This document shows positions 23,145 to 34,550 of a DNA stretch of 64,000 nt, piece after piece (the stretch's first letter is position 1; every line of letters starts with the position of its first letter). The translations under genes were made by a program, and so were the position numbers. The stretch comes from Sphaerulina vaccinii (Eukaryota > Ascomycota > Dothideomycetes > Mycosphaerellales > Mycosphaerellaceae). Under the pieces are notes generated by a model. The model was not told where the DNA came from, did no database searches, and worked only from the letters and a program-made list of their open reading frames with translations. The stretch is from contig JAKUDP010000005.1 of assembly GCA_022570795.1 (NCBI GenBank), forward strand, positions 248,001 to 312,000, read 5' to 3'.

Positions 23145-24527
23145 TCAACGCTGCAACAACGCGCGCTCAGCTGCTCTAGGCGCGTCATCCCACTTCACCT
23201 CGATTGTCTGGCGCACAACGATCTTATCACTTCCTGTGCTGATCACGCTTTCTCGGCTCTCCGCATCTGTGATGTGATCCTGGTGCATTACCCACGTTGT
23301 CGTGCCGCCATCGTTCCTTCTCAGCAAGTCCGTATCTCCAAGGCTGTCTCGCTGCTGCGTTCCACGCGGGCTGCTGCCACCTTTGGTATGCCTGCTCCTT
23401 ACACTGCTCAAGATATACGAATCGCTCTGGCTGCCCTTCGTTCGCTGTGTGCCCATTATGGAGGGTTCAACTTGGTCGGCCGTGGTTCCCAGATAACCTG
23501 TGCTGAATTGCCGAAGGAAGAGGTGCATGCATGGGATCGTGGCGGCCATGAGGCTGTAGTTCACCTCGATGAGAGTGAAGATCTCTGGTCGCACATAGTC
23601 CCAAGGTATGTCGATATTAGTGATGTTCACAGTATTTACTCCCTCAACCGAGAGCATCTGGACTACCGCCAGGACTCTGAAGAGAGCCAGTATGCTCGCA
23701 CTGATAGAAGTAGTCAGTTGCAGCTCACCACATTGTGGACAGAACTTGGACTCACGGGATACGGAACGCGAAACCGATAATGATGGTCATCTTCGCGGCC
23801 AGTTTCATCTGCAAACCCCACACCAAGTAGATTGGAAGAACAAAAAGCGCAATCTAGAGCACTGGATGTCAGTTTCTCTGCTGACCATGATCAGCTCTAC
23901 GAAGTGCAGGACTCACCTCAAGACAAATGCTGTAGGCTCCGACTCCGATCCAACCACCCTTTCTCAGCTTTAAGCTGGGCGAAGCAATTGATGCAGAACA
24001 GGTGGCGAGAATGCCCCAGACCACAATGAGCACTGTAATTGTCCTTGCAGCAAGCACATGGCGCTTGAAAGTTGAGAGTCGTAGTATCAGCAAAGATACT
24101 GCAAGTTTCGAGAAGGTTAGAGCAATGACAGAAAGGATGTCGCTAGCTAATATTGCCTAGTTCAGCATCAGCATCAGTACCATCTCGCAGATTTACTTGC
24201 TGGCGAAGCGCTTACACCTCTCAATCCATTGAAGCTCTCAGCGCTGTCCAGATTCAAGTCCTCCCGATGCTTCCCAAGACCACAATGGATGGCTCGAAAG
24301 ACAGCTGCAGCTTGTCCAGTCGAGACCAAGCTTCCAAGTACGACGACTAAGTCATCGAATCCCAAAAGCTTCCTCCATGGCCAACGAATCACCATCCGGA
24401 ACCCAAGAAAGAAAAGCATCGCAACTAGCATCAGACATGCTGTGATGGTCACCAGTGGTCCGCGGTCGCGCTCCGAAATGGCTGTGCTCCATTCTCCAGT
24501 CGACGTGGTCGGATCATCATCTGCCAT
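23145..24527 (-). CDS. Fungal rhodopsin-like seven-helix membrane protein
   Basis: Integral membrane protein of the large fungal rhodopsin-domain family (PF20684-type, related to PTH11-like receptors). Four exons on the minus strand: 24527-24216, 24156-23917, 23853-23756 and 23700-23145. Junctions are phase 0, phase 0 and CC/T, giving 401 residues. Start at the ATG of MADDDPTTSTG. Helices are visible at TITACLMLVAMLFFLGFRM, DLVVVLGSLVSTGQAAAVF, LASDILSVIALTFSKLAVSL, TITVLIVVWGILATC, IALFVLPIYLVW and ASILALFRVLAVV. The family landmark near the last helix is seen as NYSLMAATIPCMHLFLRQF. A cytoplasmic tail of about 110 residues follows, rich in Ser/Thr. No retinal-binding lysine is expected in this family, and its ligand is unknown. 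The intron donor after FNGLRG is GTAAGC. Confidence 0.85.
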
Positions 24528-25138
24528 AGCCCGTCTCACAGTCGCTGCCTTTCTCTTTCGAGCACCATAAGGTCGTGTAGAGAAACAGTCCAGTCGTTCG
24601 TTGAATGAGGCCAGAACAGCATGCTCGGGCTACCGACACCTCATGAAGGATGGTGTCGATAGCCAACACAATCGGGCGTGCGTAACGAGTTGCAGCCATA
24701 CCAAAGCTACTGTATGTCGAATACCGGACATGAAACGATCGCAGACTACAGAAGTGGAGCATCAGTATCAACTACCTATGAGACGAGGAGCGACCTCAAA
24801 GTCCACACTAACAAGGATGATATACATTCTACCATATATCAACCGGTCTCGGGGTTCACGGCAACAGACGGCCAGCAGCCTTATCGATGTTAAGCCGTAC
24901 ACGTAGCGACTCTTTCCTAGGCAAGTGCTACACCATCAGATACAACATTGGCTTAAGCGAAATGCAGGCTGGAAAGGGTGCATACCGAGTCGGAGATTGC
25001 CGTGTATACCACTACCAGACCATGTGCCATGTGGCAGACTTTCGACCTCAGCTCGACTCCTTCTTTCCATTCCTGGCTTTCTGGTTTCATATTTCTTCTT
25101 CTTGCCGCTGCCCATAAGGCGCCCTCGCCACCACGGCA
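24528..25138. promoter_or_regulatory. Divergent promoter region
   Basis: 611 bp between the divergent rhodopsin-like and permease genes. It should carry both promoters. A T/C-rich stretch (about 25060-25115) precedes the permease ATG. No specific site recognised. Confidence 0.4.
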
Positions 25139-26951
25139 ATGTCTTCCACAGCTCTGGACTACGAGCTCAAATCCAACGGAAACCATATGACAGTGCAACA
25201 GCGAGGTCATGGCGACAACGAACACGAACTATATTCTGGCATTGGATCAACCTTTGCCGATCAGCAGGATATGCAACGTCTGGGAAAACGTCAAGAACTG
25301 CGTAGGAACTTCCAGTTTACTTCGATTCTTGGCTTCGTTGCTATCGCTATGGGGACTTGGGAAGTCACTCTGTCAGCCACGGCTGCTGGACTGACTAATG
25401 GAGGGACTGGTGGCATGATCTGGATGTTTGTTGGGTCATTCTTCTGTTTTGGCACCATTGTGCTCAGTCTGGCAGAAATGTCCAGCATGGCTCCTACGGC
25501 TGGAGGACAATATCGTAAGGCTGTATCTCGCAAGTGTTCGTAAATATACTGACAGTGATAGACTGGGCGTCTGAGTTCGCCCCTCGCAGCCAACAGAAGT
25601 TCATATCATACATCGCTGGCTGGATGTCAACACTTTCATGGCAATGTGGCACATGTTCTGGAATGTTTCTGCTAGGTAAGTGCTCAAGGCTGCAACCTTG
25701 CAACGTACTTACACGCTTTCCTAGGAACTCAGATACAGGGCTTGATCGCTATTACTCACGATAGCTACGAGAAGCAACCATATCAGGGGTACCTTCTTGT
25801 CATTCTTATGGTGACATTAGGTCTTCTCTTAAACACTTGGGGCGCGAAGCAGCTGCCACTGATCGAAGGCATCATCCTGGTTATGCATATCTTCGGTTTC
25901 GCAACAGTGCTTATCGTTCTCTGGGTGCTGAGCCCGAAAAATACTGCCAACGAAGTATTCTTCACTTTCGAGAACAGCGGCGGGTGGTCCACTACAGGTC
26001 TTTCCATGCTTGTGGGACAAGTCACGTCCATCTATGGCCTCATTGGTTCCGATGGCGCTGCGCATATGGCCGAGGAGACAAAGGACGCTTCTGTCATTGT
26101 AAGTGGAGTCGTCTTATTCTGCTTGAGGCTGATAGCTGCTTACCTAGTTTACCACAGGTTCCACGTTGCATGATCTGGTCGTACTTGCTGAATGGAGCCA
26201 TGGGCTTTGCCATGTTGATCACGTACTGCTTCTGCTTGACGGACGTTGATTCGGCCCTCAACAGCGTTAGCGGCTTTCCGTACATCTACGTCTTCCAGAC
26301 CGGTACCGGCAGCACTGGAGGAGCTGTGGGCTTGACAAGTGTGATCATCGTCCTAGGTCTCGCTGGTGCTACGTCCTTCTTCGCTTCTACTTCCAGACAG
26401 ACTTTTGCGTTCGCTCGCGACAAGGGACTGCCTGGATACGAGTGGATTGGCACTGTCCACCCTAAGTTGATGATTCCGCTGAACGCCATTCTGGTCACAT
26501 ATGGCTTCACGATCCTGCTAAGTCTGATCAACCTGGGCAGCACAATCGCTTTGTGAGTCGGATCCGCTCCCTTTCCTGATACTGAGCTGACATTGTCTCT
26601 AGTAACGCCATCATTTCTCTCCAATTGCTGGCTCTCATGGCGACATATGCGATCTCAATCGGCTCCATCGCACTGAAGCGCATGCGTGGCCAAGAACTGC
26701 CTCAGTCCAGATGGTCTCTTGGAAAGCTCGGTCTGCCCATTAACGTCTTCGCCTTCTTGTATAGCTGCTTTGCTATGATCTGGGTCTGCTTTCCTGTAAC
26801 GACTCCAGTGTCGCCTGAGAGCATGAACTATGCCATCGTGATGTTCAGTGGCGTTTTCGCCATTGCGCTGGTCTTCTATTTCGTGCAAGGACGACACGTC
26901 TACAAAGGTCCTGTAGTATACGTACAGACCCGGGAGCAGCATGTGTTCTAA
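25139..26951 (+). CDS. APC-family amino acid/GABA/choline-type permease
   Basis: Plasma-membrane proton-coupled transporter of the amino acid-polyamine-organocation superfamily; likely substrates are GABA, choline or an amino acid. Five exons: 25139-25514, 25562-25675, 25725-26098, 26158-26552 and 26603-26951. Introns are 47-59 bp and every junction keeps phase, giving 535 residues, normal for the family. The hydrophilic N-terminus (about 60 residues) leads into RRNFQFTSILGFVAIAMGTWE, the first helix of Uga4/Hnm1-type permeases. The conserved EMSSMAPTAGGQY loop follows, and later SIYGLIGSDGAAHMAEETKDAS, the family hallmark between helices 5 and 6. About twelve membrane segments are visible. 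Substrate cannot be assigned from sequence alone. Confidence 0.88.
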
Positions 26952-27411
26952 GGCGCGCCAGATAGACTTCCATAGTCAGAGTAGTTCTAGATGGGCGTAA
27001 ACAAAAGTCATCTCCAGTTGAGTAGACCAAAGAGGCTCCGGGTCGTGTATGAGTTGGAGTCTTCGCCACCAAAGGCTCTCTGTTGTCCCAAGGCTGATTC
27101 CATCGTGTGTAAGAGTAAAGATATAAGCATGATGTCGATGGTACCAAGATACAGAGTTGTCATGTGAAGCCGGCGGGGAGATCGATGGCGTCAAACCCAA
27201 GTTCTGTGGAGGCTGAAGATAGGTGCCTTTGTCTCACCACGAGGCCAGCTTGTACAGTACATTGTGAACATCGACCGCCTTGGGACCTTGGTCAAAGAAA
27301 GAAAGCGTAGGAGAAGTGTCTGGCTACGAACATCTTGGCTGAAGCAGGAGAACGACAAGATCAGGCGCAAGATGCAGCATTGAGCCTTGAGAACAGTAAA
27401 CAGCAGCTGCT
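26952..27411. other. Spacer between two plus-strand genes
   Basis: 460 bp holding the permease 3' UTR and the promoter of the Vid24-type gene. No other feature seen. Confidence 0.4.
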
Positions 27412-29776
27412 ATGCCTCCGTTCAATACACCCTCGCGTGCGGTAAGAGCCTCCCTTCCTTGCCCATAGACTGTAGTTCATCGTAGAGTACGAAGGAAGAT
27501 CACTGACCGCAGTACTCGACATACAGAGGAGATCATCGACATCACCTCCACCGCTCGAACCAGCCCAACGCCCGCTGACTCCACTGTCATATCTCTCCTC
27601 GCCCGTACTCGACCTTGCCGCCACCTTGCATACATCGGCCGCAGACGACGCCGACCAGGACAACGTGGAGTTTCTGCGAGACTCGATCGAATCGCTGGAC
27701 CGCGTGGACGATACCAACAACAATCACACTTCTTCTTCAACCCGATCGCAGTCGACCAGGCGCGGACAGTCGCACAATGACCTGAGCCACGATCCCCGAC
27801 TGGCAAACCGCCTGGCTCAGGCTCGCCACAACGAAGCGCAGGCGCAGACTCGGAGTGGGAGTGGGACTGGGACTGGGACTGGGACTGGGACTGGGACTGG
27901 GACTGCTAGCGACGACCTCTCACGACGACTACGGCTGCAGCGAGTACTGGCCCGCTTGAACCAGATACACGACCCGACAGCCGCGACGACATCATCTGCG
28001 TCAGCTTACAACAGAACTCCATCGCCGGGCAGGAACAGTCAGTACGACTGGGCACCTTCTCATGAAGCTGCTGCCACTACGGCCAGCCAGGACGAGAACG
28101 AATTGGATCAGATCTTAGCTGAGTTACGGCAACAAGCATCGAGCACTACGTCTTCTGCTACAAATCAGAGCGAAGGTCGCACCCGAGATCGCAATCGTGA
28201 CTCCCATGCGTCATCAAATACGGATCTAGCTGGTGCTACTGGAGAGGGAGATCGTCAAAGGAGGAGTCTAAGAAGCAGGGCGGTCCTGCAGCGTGCAAGG
28301 CAAGAAAGCTCCCCGAGCACGACTGAGAGGATTCTGCGGTATGCTATGGAACGAAGGGGCGCTGAGATGAGTGAAGAAGAGGAGCGTGCACGAGCAGCTG
28401 GCTGGTTCAATCCTGCTGCAAGCGCTCGCACATCTGGCGACCAGCATCGGAGTGGAACATCAGGAAGAGAGTCCTGGCCGCTACCACCTTCAGCCAACGA
28501 CATTCGGACCCGGACTATGCAAGAGCGAGCAGAGGCTATGCAGCGCCGATATGGCGGTGACAACCCACCCCCGAGACTTCCCAGGATATCGACACCACCT
28601 GTGCCAACAACGACGACATCGACAGGGAACTCTGAATTCCTGCAAAATGCTCTCAGATACTTGAATCAGCTACGCTCATGCTATACCTATGAGCAAGCTC
28701 TCTCAGCGGCTATCGACCATGGCCTCGCCACCAAGGAGTTCTTTGCAGACAAACACGACGATTTCGTGATGGATCTAGCAGAGATCGATCCTGTTCATGC
28801 ATCGTCGTGGCTCCAGCCCGGAACCATCTTTGAAGGACACCAGCACGCCACCAATGGTAATGCTGGTCTCATAGCTACACGAGCAGGGGCAGCCTCTCGT
28901 TCAGTTGAGCAGATCAATCCCAACTTCCGCAGCCAAGCAGCCACTGCTTCTGGCTTCGATCACCCACCTGGCTCTACACGCTGGATCGAACAGCCCGTTT
29001 CGTCATTTCAAAGTCTTGGTGGGATACCTGGAGCTAGTCTTCCAGCATCAGCCAATATGCTACTAACAGCAACCAAGACTCCCGACCCTGCGCACGATCA
29101 CTGGCCGGTACGCGTCGTTATGCACTCTATAGATGTCGAGCGAATGACTCTACAGGGCACTATGGAGGCGTATGATGTTCCACAACATCCTCATAGCCTC
29201 AGCATCACAAACGCAATTGACCGCCCCAAAGCTGGAAAGAAGAATGCGCCAATCACGACCTACCTCGAAGGGCACATCATTGACCTTGAAACGCACAGCT
29301 TTCTCACCCCCAATTCAGATAATGAGCCTAACCAGAGACCGCACTTTACTGAACCGCGCAACTCAACTCCTTATACAAGCTTGTCGGACGCCATCGCATT
29401 CCCAAGTGCGAACGCAAAGACAGACGCCAGCAATTGGCGTAAATTGCCTCCGTTCAACGAGCATAGCAGTGACGAGGAGACAGCGCGAGTTCTTTTGAGT
29501 AAGGCTCGCATGTCCGATGTTGGCAAAGACTACATTTTCATGCGCTGGAAAGAACGGTGCTTCGTCCATGGAAAGAGCGATACATGCTCGGAGACGGAAC
29601 GACAAGGAGATCAAGACCGAGGACATGGGTTGACTATTAGTGGTTTCTACTATGTCAGCCTAAGAAGGAGCGATGGCGTAGTCGAAGGACTTTACTTTGA
29701 TCCAACGAGCACGCCGTATCAGTGCCTCAGACTCAAGGGCAGAACTAGTGGATGGGGTGTCGTTGACTTTCGGTAA
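27412..29776 (+). CDS. Vid24/Gid4-type protein (GID E3 ligase receptor-like)
   Basis: The C-terminal 200 residues (about 550-755) match the Vid24/Gid4 family: QGTMEAYDVP, the strand TYLEGHIIDLETHSF, DYIFMRWKERCFV, ISGFYYVSLRRSDGVVEGLYF and FDPTSTPYQCLRL. In yeast Gid4 this beta-barrel reads N-terminal proline degrons for the GID ubiquitin ligase during glucose recovery. I propose two exons: 27412-27441 (MPPFNTPSRA) and 27527-29776, joined in phase 0 to RRSSTSPPPLEP, for 759 residues. The intron is 85 bp with a CTGAC branch site. The 30-bp first exon is inferred, because the long frame has no suitable ATG. The N-terminal 500 residues are disordered and Ser/Arg/Gln-rich, with a Gly-Thr repeat. 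The protein is much longer than yeast Gid4 (362), so it may be a Gid10/Gid4 paralogue type. Confidence 0.8.
27851..27905 (+). repeat. GGGACT hexanucleotide tandem repeat, coding
   Basis: About eight GGGAST units (mostly GGGACT) inside the Vid24-type gene encode alternating Gly-Ser/Gly-Thr. The unit length preserves frame, so copy-number changes would alter only linker length. Confidence 0.85.
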
Positions 29777-30232
29777 CGAAACAGTTGGCTGCGCGAGAAA
29801 GGCAGCTGGCTGGTGTGACGCAAAGCATGGACATATCAAGTTAGTTGTCATGGCATTGGTATAATGATGGGAATCTGACGACCGTGAATGCATCTACACC
29901 CGTGTCAAACTCCATTTTGAGCAGTCCATATCATGCATGAGAAGATGAGACGGAACGTGATGTGGTGCTGAACGTTCGATCGATTTGGGCGGGCGCAAAG
30001 CACGCGCGAGGATGAGGCTCAACGTTACTGTACAAACAGCTGCTGTCGCTGAAGTCTCCACCACTTCCCACACCAATCTAGTAGACATGATCCTTTTCCG
30101 TTTTGATACGCCAACTTGATGCATAGAAAGAATTGCGGTGGTCTGCCGATTTCCCTCCGTCGAATGTCGAATCTGCTAGGCGGCGATGATCGAGTATGTG
30201 TCGGCACCTTTTCTCTCCTTTAATATCCTTCT
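29777..30232. other. Spacer between convergent genes
   Basis: 456 bp containing the two 3' UTRs of the Vid24-type gene and eS12. No other feature seen. Confidence 0.4.
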
Positions 30233-30905
30233 CTACTGCTCAGTCTGGAAGTAGTTGAGGAGGATGGAGCGCTCCTGCGACTCCTCACCCCAGTCCTTGA
30301 CAACGACGCACGAGCAGTTGACGACCTTGCGAGCGTTACCCTCACGGTCGATTTGGCCTATCCATACACGTTAGTACATCACAACATTGCTACTCGTATC
30401 CTAGTGTTCAAAACATACAGAGACCAGCCCACTCTCCAAGCTGCTTTCCGTCTGGAACCTTGATCAGAGGAATCTTGTGCTCTCCGCAAAGTGCAACAAC
30501 GAGCTTCTTGTAGGCTTCCTCCTCGCAGGACTCGTTGAGGACACACATGTGTGCTTGGCGGCGGTCGAGAGCTTTGCTGGCCTCACGGAGTCCGCGGGCG
30601 AGACCATCGTGGATGAGGGCGATTTTGAGGACACCCTTCAGGGCGTCGAGAACGGACATGGAGCCAGACTTTCCGGCGTCTGCTGCCACCTCGACCTCCT
30701 CGGCCGCGGCGACCTCCTGTGGCTGCTCTTCTCCGTCCGACTGTGAGATGTCATGTTAGTATATGAATGGTGATGTGAGATGGTGGTGCGCAGGTCATGT
30801 GCACGGGTGGCTAGATGGGAGTCGTGTGCGGTCCAGAATTGTGACTCTGTGCAGCCATTCGAGGGAATTGGGCGTGAGAGGTGGCGGTGTTGGAAGACTC
30901 ACCAT
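30233..30905 (-). CDS. RPS12: 40S ribosomal protein eS12
   Basis: Small-subunit ribosomal protein of the beak region. Three exons on the minus strand: 30905-30903 (just the ATG), 30740-30419 and 30357-30233, giving 149 residues (yeast 143). Intron 1 (162 bp) begins directly after the ATG with GTGAGT; intron 2 is 61 bp with donor GTATGT. Junctions give M/SDGEEQPQEV and LC/QIDREGNARKV. Family landmarks are ALKGVLKIALIHDGLARGL, VLNESCEEEAYKKLVVALC, KIPLIKVPDGKQLGEWAGLC and the ending VVVKDWGEESQERS. The acidic N-terminus is usual for fungal eS12. It is divergent to AIM18 across 234 bp. Confidence 0.95.
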
Positions 30906-31139
30906 CTTGTCAGTTTTTGTGGTCGCTGATTGAAGTTGTCGGGGATCCTCGAAGGCAATGGGCGAAGATGTGGTTGTCAATTGCGCTGAAGAGCAGGGAG
31001 AAACTCAGAAGCGAAATCGCGTGTAGTGTGGGACTAAGCCGCCAAGCGCTGACTAACTCCGATCTTGATCTTATCCGTCACCTCTTAAGGTACTTGCTCC
31101 CTCTCACTCGCTGTTCTCTATTCCATTGACAGACTAGCC
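30906..31139. promoter_or_regulatory. RPS12/AIM18 divergent promoter
   Basis: 234 bp shared between a ribosomal protein gene and a mitochondrial protein gene. CT-rich tracts lie on the AIM18 side (CTCCCTCTCACTCGCTGTTC near 31097). No defined element recognised. Confidence 0.4.
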
Positions 31140-32498
31140 ATGGCATCAACAACCCGCACAGCAATGAGGCTGCTGTCTCCAAGGATTCAATGTCTGCAGC
31201 GACCAGCGCGATGCATGCAGGTTCGCCACTCGTCTTCGCGCTATAGCAATCCAGCCTCGAGGAGCTACGCTGCTACTACGCCTGCACAGGCTCCTTCGTT
31301 CACGAGAGAGGTTGCTCAGCATACACCGGAAGTCGAGTTGGATGCCGGATTACGGCCTCAGATGAGCATGCGGGATCAGTATCTGGCCGAGGAAGAGAGA
31401 CGGCAGTACCACTTACGGCGCATGCGTTTCGCGGGAATGGGACTGCTATTGACCTTTGCTGGACTGACTATCACTCTTGCCAACCTCGATCTCGATCAGA
31501 TTGACCAGTCAGAGCGGAAGAGAAAGGGCCAGCAGCTAGACGCAGGCGACAAGTCGGATAAGACCTTCCAGGGCAAAGAAGTGACCATAATTGGAGCCGG
31601 CGAAGGGAAGAGGATAATCGCTCAGGGTCAGGGTGAAGAGATTGAGCTCGTCGAGACCGGTACGAGCAGTGTACCTCACTTTCCTCGGACTATCTATCTC
31701 CCTACGAATGCAAAGTCTGCGCCGAAAGAAGATCCACTTGGCAACATCAGTGTTGCCGCACCCAATGCAGGCGCCAACTTAGGCAATGTTGAGAATCAGG
31801 AACAATATACTCTTGTAGGTCTTGGTATCCGTTCTGTCTCCTTCCTCAGCATCCAAGTCTATGTGGCCGGTCTATACATCAGAACCAAGGACATTTCAGA
31901 CCTGCAGCACCGTCTGATCAAGGACATCAATGAAACAGCCTCGACCCTTATTCCTTCTGAGAAAGAAGAGCTTCGAAGACGTCTCCAGGATCCTAATGCC
32001 AGTCGCGAGATATGGACAGACTTGTTGAAGGTGCCTGGTATCAAAACTGCATGGCGAATTGCGCCTACCAGGAACACGGACTTCGGGCATCTTCGAGATG
32101 GATGGATAACAGGCATCACAAACAGAACTCGCGAAGAGAAGGCCATCTCGAAAGCCGTTGAGACAGAGTACGATCAGGAAGACTTTGGTCAATCCGTTGG
32201 TAACTTCAAGAATATCTTCACTGGCGGGAAGGCGCCAAAGGGCAGCGTGATGATCTTGTCGCGCGACACAAATGGAGCGCTCGATATCTGGTTCCAGGCC
32301 AACCCTGGAGCGTCAGATAAGGACAAGGCTGTGCAGCATCTTGGATCTGTGCCTGATGAGAGGATTGCGAAACTGATTTGGCTGGGTTATCTTGGCGGCG
32401 AGAAAGTCAGCAGTGAACAATGCAGAAAGGGCGTTGCAGACGGATGCGTGGCTTTCGCATCACGGCCGATTGGGAGTGTAGAAGCTATGGTCAACTAG
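31140..32498 (+). CDS. AIM18: Mitochondrial chalcone isomerase-like protein Aim18
   Basis: Single-exon gene, 452 residues, ATG start. The N-terminus is Arg/Ser-rich without acidic residues for about 60 residues (RLLSPRIQCLQRPARCMQ), a typical mitochondrial presequence. A membrane segment lies at about 97-114 (FAGMGLLLTFAGLTITLA). The C-terminal half is a chalcone-flavanone isomerase fold: TLVGLGIRSVSFLSIQVYVAGLY, then WRIAPTRNTDFGHLRDGWITG, GSVMILSRDTNGALDIW and WLGYLGGEKVSSE. Fungal members (Aim18/Aim46) are inner-membrane haem-binding proteins without isomerase activity; the conserved Arg in RIAPTRNTDFGHLRDG is the residue tied to haem in that work. No flavonoid pathway is implied. Confidence 0.88.
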   Translation: MASTTRTAMRLLSPRIQCLQRPARCMQVRHSSSRYSNPASRSYAATTPAQAPSFTREVAQHTPEVELDAGLRPQMSMRDQYLAEEERRQYHLRRMRFAGMGLLLTFAGLTITLANLDLDQIDQSERKRKGQQLDAGDKSDKTFQGKEVTIIGAGEGKRIIAQGQGEEIELVETGTSSVPHFPRTIYLPTNAKSAPKEDPLGNISVAAPNAGANLGNVENQEQYTLVGLGIRSVSFLSIQVYVAGLYIRTKDISDLQHRLIKDINETASTLIPSEKEELRRRLQDPNASREIWTDLLKVPGIKTAWRIAPTRNTDFGHLRDGWITGITNRTREEKAISKAVETEYDQEDFGQSVGNFKNIFTGGKAPKGSVMILSRDTNGALDIWFQANPGASDKDKAVQHLGSVPDERIAKLIWLGYLGGEKVSSEQCRKGVADGCVAFASRPIGSVEAMVN

Positions 32499-32999
32499 GA
32501 GACGCTCGGATGTCAGCAGTGTAACATCAGGATCATGAGGTGCGGTCGCCTACATAAAAGCCGCAGGAGAGTATGTACATTGAGTGGAGGGAAGAAATAG
32601 GCGAAACGCCCGTCTCGAATGTATGCAGTATTGTAAAATATGGTTGATGCTGGACCTCTTCGCTTGGCTTCCCATCCACTGCTTTCGGAGAATCACATGC
32701 AAAGTGGAGCTTGGCACGGCAGTGAACGAGAACGACGCTGACATCACTGCCATCTTTCTGCACTCTCGACACCTGTATGCACTTCAGCCTGTCGCATTCT
32801 TCATACACCTTCTGCACGACCCCATACCAAGACCCAGGTTCTCCGCAATCTGCAGGTGAGCCTTATCTTCTTGTTGTCACACGATAAGTGCATAGCCGAT
32901 TGACAATCAGCCGACAAGGATCCGATAGCAAACCCGCAGCGATAAGTGAATCCAGCTCGTCTCCTTCCAGACAATCTCGCAGACATCCTGTGAGCAACG
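32499..32999. other. Spacer between AIM18 and the hydrolase gene
   Basis: 501 bp with the AIM18 3' UTR and hydrolase promoter. Short overlapping frames on both strands show no coding signature. Confidence 0.4.
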
Positions 33000-34356
33000 A
33001 TGCAAGTCAGCACAGATCCTACATGGCCAGAAATTCTGCAAGAGAAAGCACAAGCTTACGGTTTAGTCAAAAGGCCTGCAGACCCTCGCAAGCCGCACGA
33101 ATTGGCACACGGGGGACAAGGACCGCCGCCGCTTACTGCAGCTGAAGTGCTTGCGCACCCAGAGTATCCTCATACACACTGGGATCTCAAACCTGATCAG
33201 AAGGACAAGGTCGAAGTAGCCAAGGGTCGAGGCGGACCTCTGAAGATCGCATACGAGATCCATGGCCATGGACCCTCTAGAATCATTGTATGTGCTACGA
33301 TCTGCAACTTTATCGACGCTATCCCGACTGTACATTTCCTAACCTAGTCGCAGTGGATCATGGGGCTTGGAGGATTCATGAAGGTACGTACAGCCTGATT
33401 GAGGTAATGAAGACGACTGTCACACGGCGTTTGTATTCGACAGTGGTATCTGCTCGCCTATGAGATCCGTCACAGCAACTGCTGACTTGAGTAGACATGG
33501 CAACGGCAAACGAGGGACTTCGGCCACACTGAGGCGGCCAAGTACTCATGCCTTGTATTTGACAATAGGGGCATGGGTGAAAGTGATAAGCCTCTTCTAA
33601 GGTACACCACTTCAGAGATGGCCAAAGATGTCGTAGAATTGCTTGATCATGTCGGCTGGACTGAACCCAGGAGTGTTCATGTTGTCGGTATCAGCATGGG
33701 TGGCATGATATCGCAGGAGCTGGTACGTGTAGACTGATGACAGCAGTCAGGATTTGCGCTAATATGACCAGGCCGCACTCATTCCGGAACGGATATGCAG
33801 TCTGAACCTGATATCTACAGCACCGCGCGTAGTCAGAACGATCCCATTTCTTGACAATATCAAGAACCGCATAAACCTGGTCATTCCAAAATCTCTGGAC
33901 AACCAGCTCGCTAAGGTCAAAGGCGATTGCTACTCAACAGAATGGCTTGCAAAACCCGACGAGACCGAATATGTCGTCGAGCCATTTCCTACAAATGGAG
34001 ACAGATTCGCTGCAGGTGAGCTTAGCAAGAGAATGGCCCCAGATGCCTTCACAGGTACAGGCTTCATTTGCCAGCTATACGCTGCAGGTTTCCATCACAA
34101 AAGTCCGAAGCAACTCAAGAAGATTGCCGACGACATCGGACGGGAACGCATATTTGTGCTGCATGGCAAGCAAGACAAGATGCTGGGATTCGTGCATGCC
34201 GAGATGCTCATCAAAGATCTCGGCGGAGAGGGTAGTGGCATAACCACTTCGATCCATGAGAAGCTGGGGCATGTGGCACCTTTTGAGCTGAGGAAGGAAT
34301 TCAAGAAGCTCATTGCGGATCGCATTGAGAAGACGGAGGCCCTGAATAAGCAATAA
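33000..34356 (+). CDS. Alpha/beta hydrolase
   Basis: Alpha/beta-fold serine hydrolase of unknown substrate. Four exons: 33000-33287, 33354-33383, 33495-33722 and 33772-34356, all phase-0 junctions, 376 residues. Exon 2 is a 30-bp micro-exon coding WIMGLGGFMK, which supplies the oxyanion-side strand: the fold reads SRII/WIMGLGGFMK/TWQRQTRDFG. Exon 3 has VFDNRGMGESDKP and ends with the nucleophile elbow VVGISMGGMISQEL (G-x-S-x-G, Ser about residue 174). The likely acid is Asp in GKQDKMLGF and the base His in EKLGHVAPFE. This triad order matches the family. A helical lid region lies between exon 4 start and GFICQLYAAGF. The N-terminal 70 residues are polar, without a clear targeting signal. It is convergent with ORC1 (194 bp). 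Confidence 0.87.
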
Positions 34357-34550
34357 GCATATCTGGAGTTGGTGTTATAAGAGTCCAAGCGATGTGGCAA
34401 TCGCGATGATACCATGTGAGCGAAGCGTTGAATCTGAGAAGCATTCATATATCCATCGAGTCACTTACTTCAAGTATCTAGTATCGACAGCTCTGAAGAA
34501 CGTCTAACATGAGGACTATCTGTCAAGATTCCATTGTTTACACGATGGCT

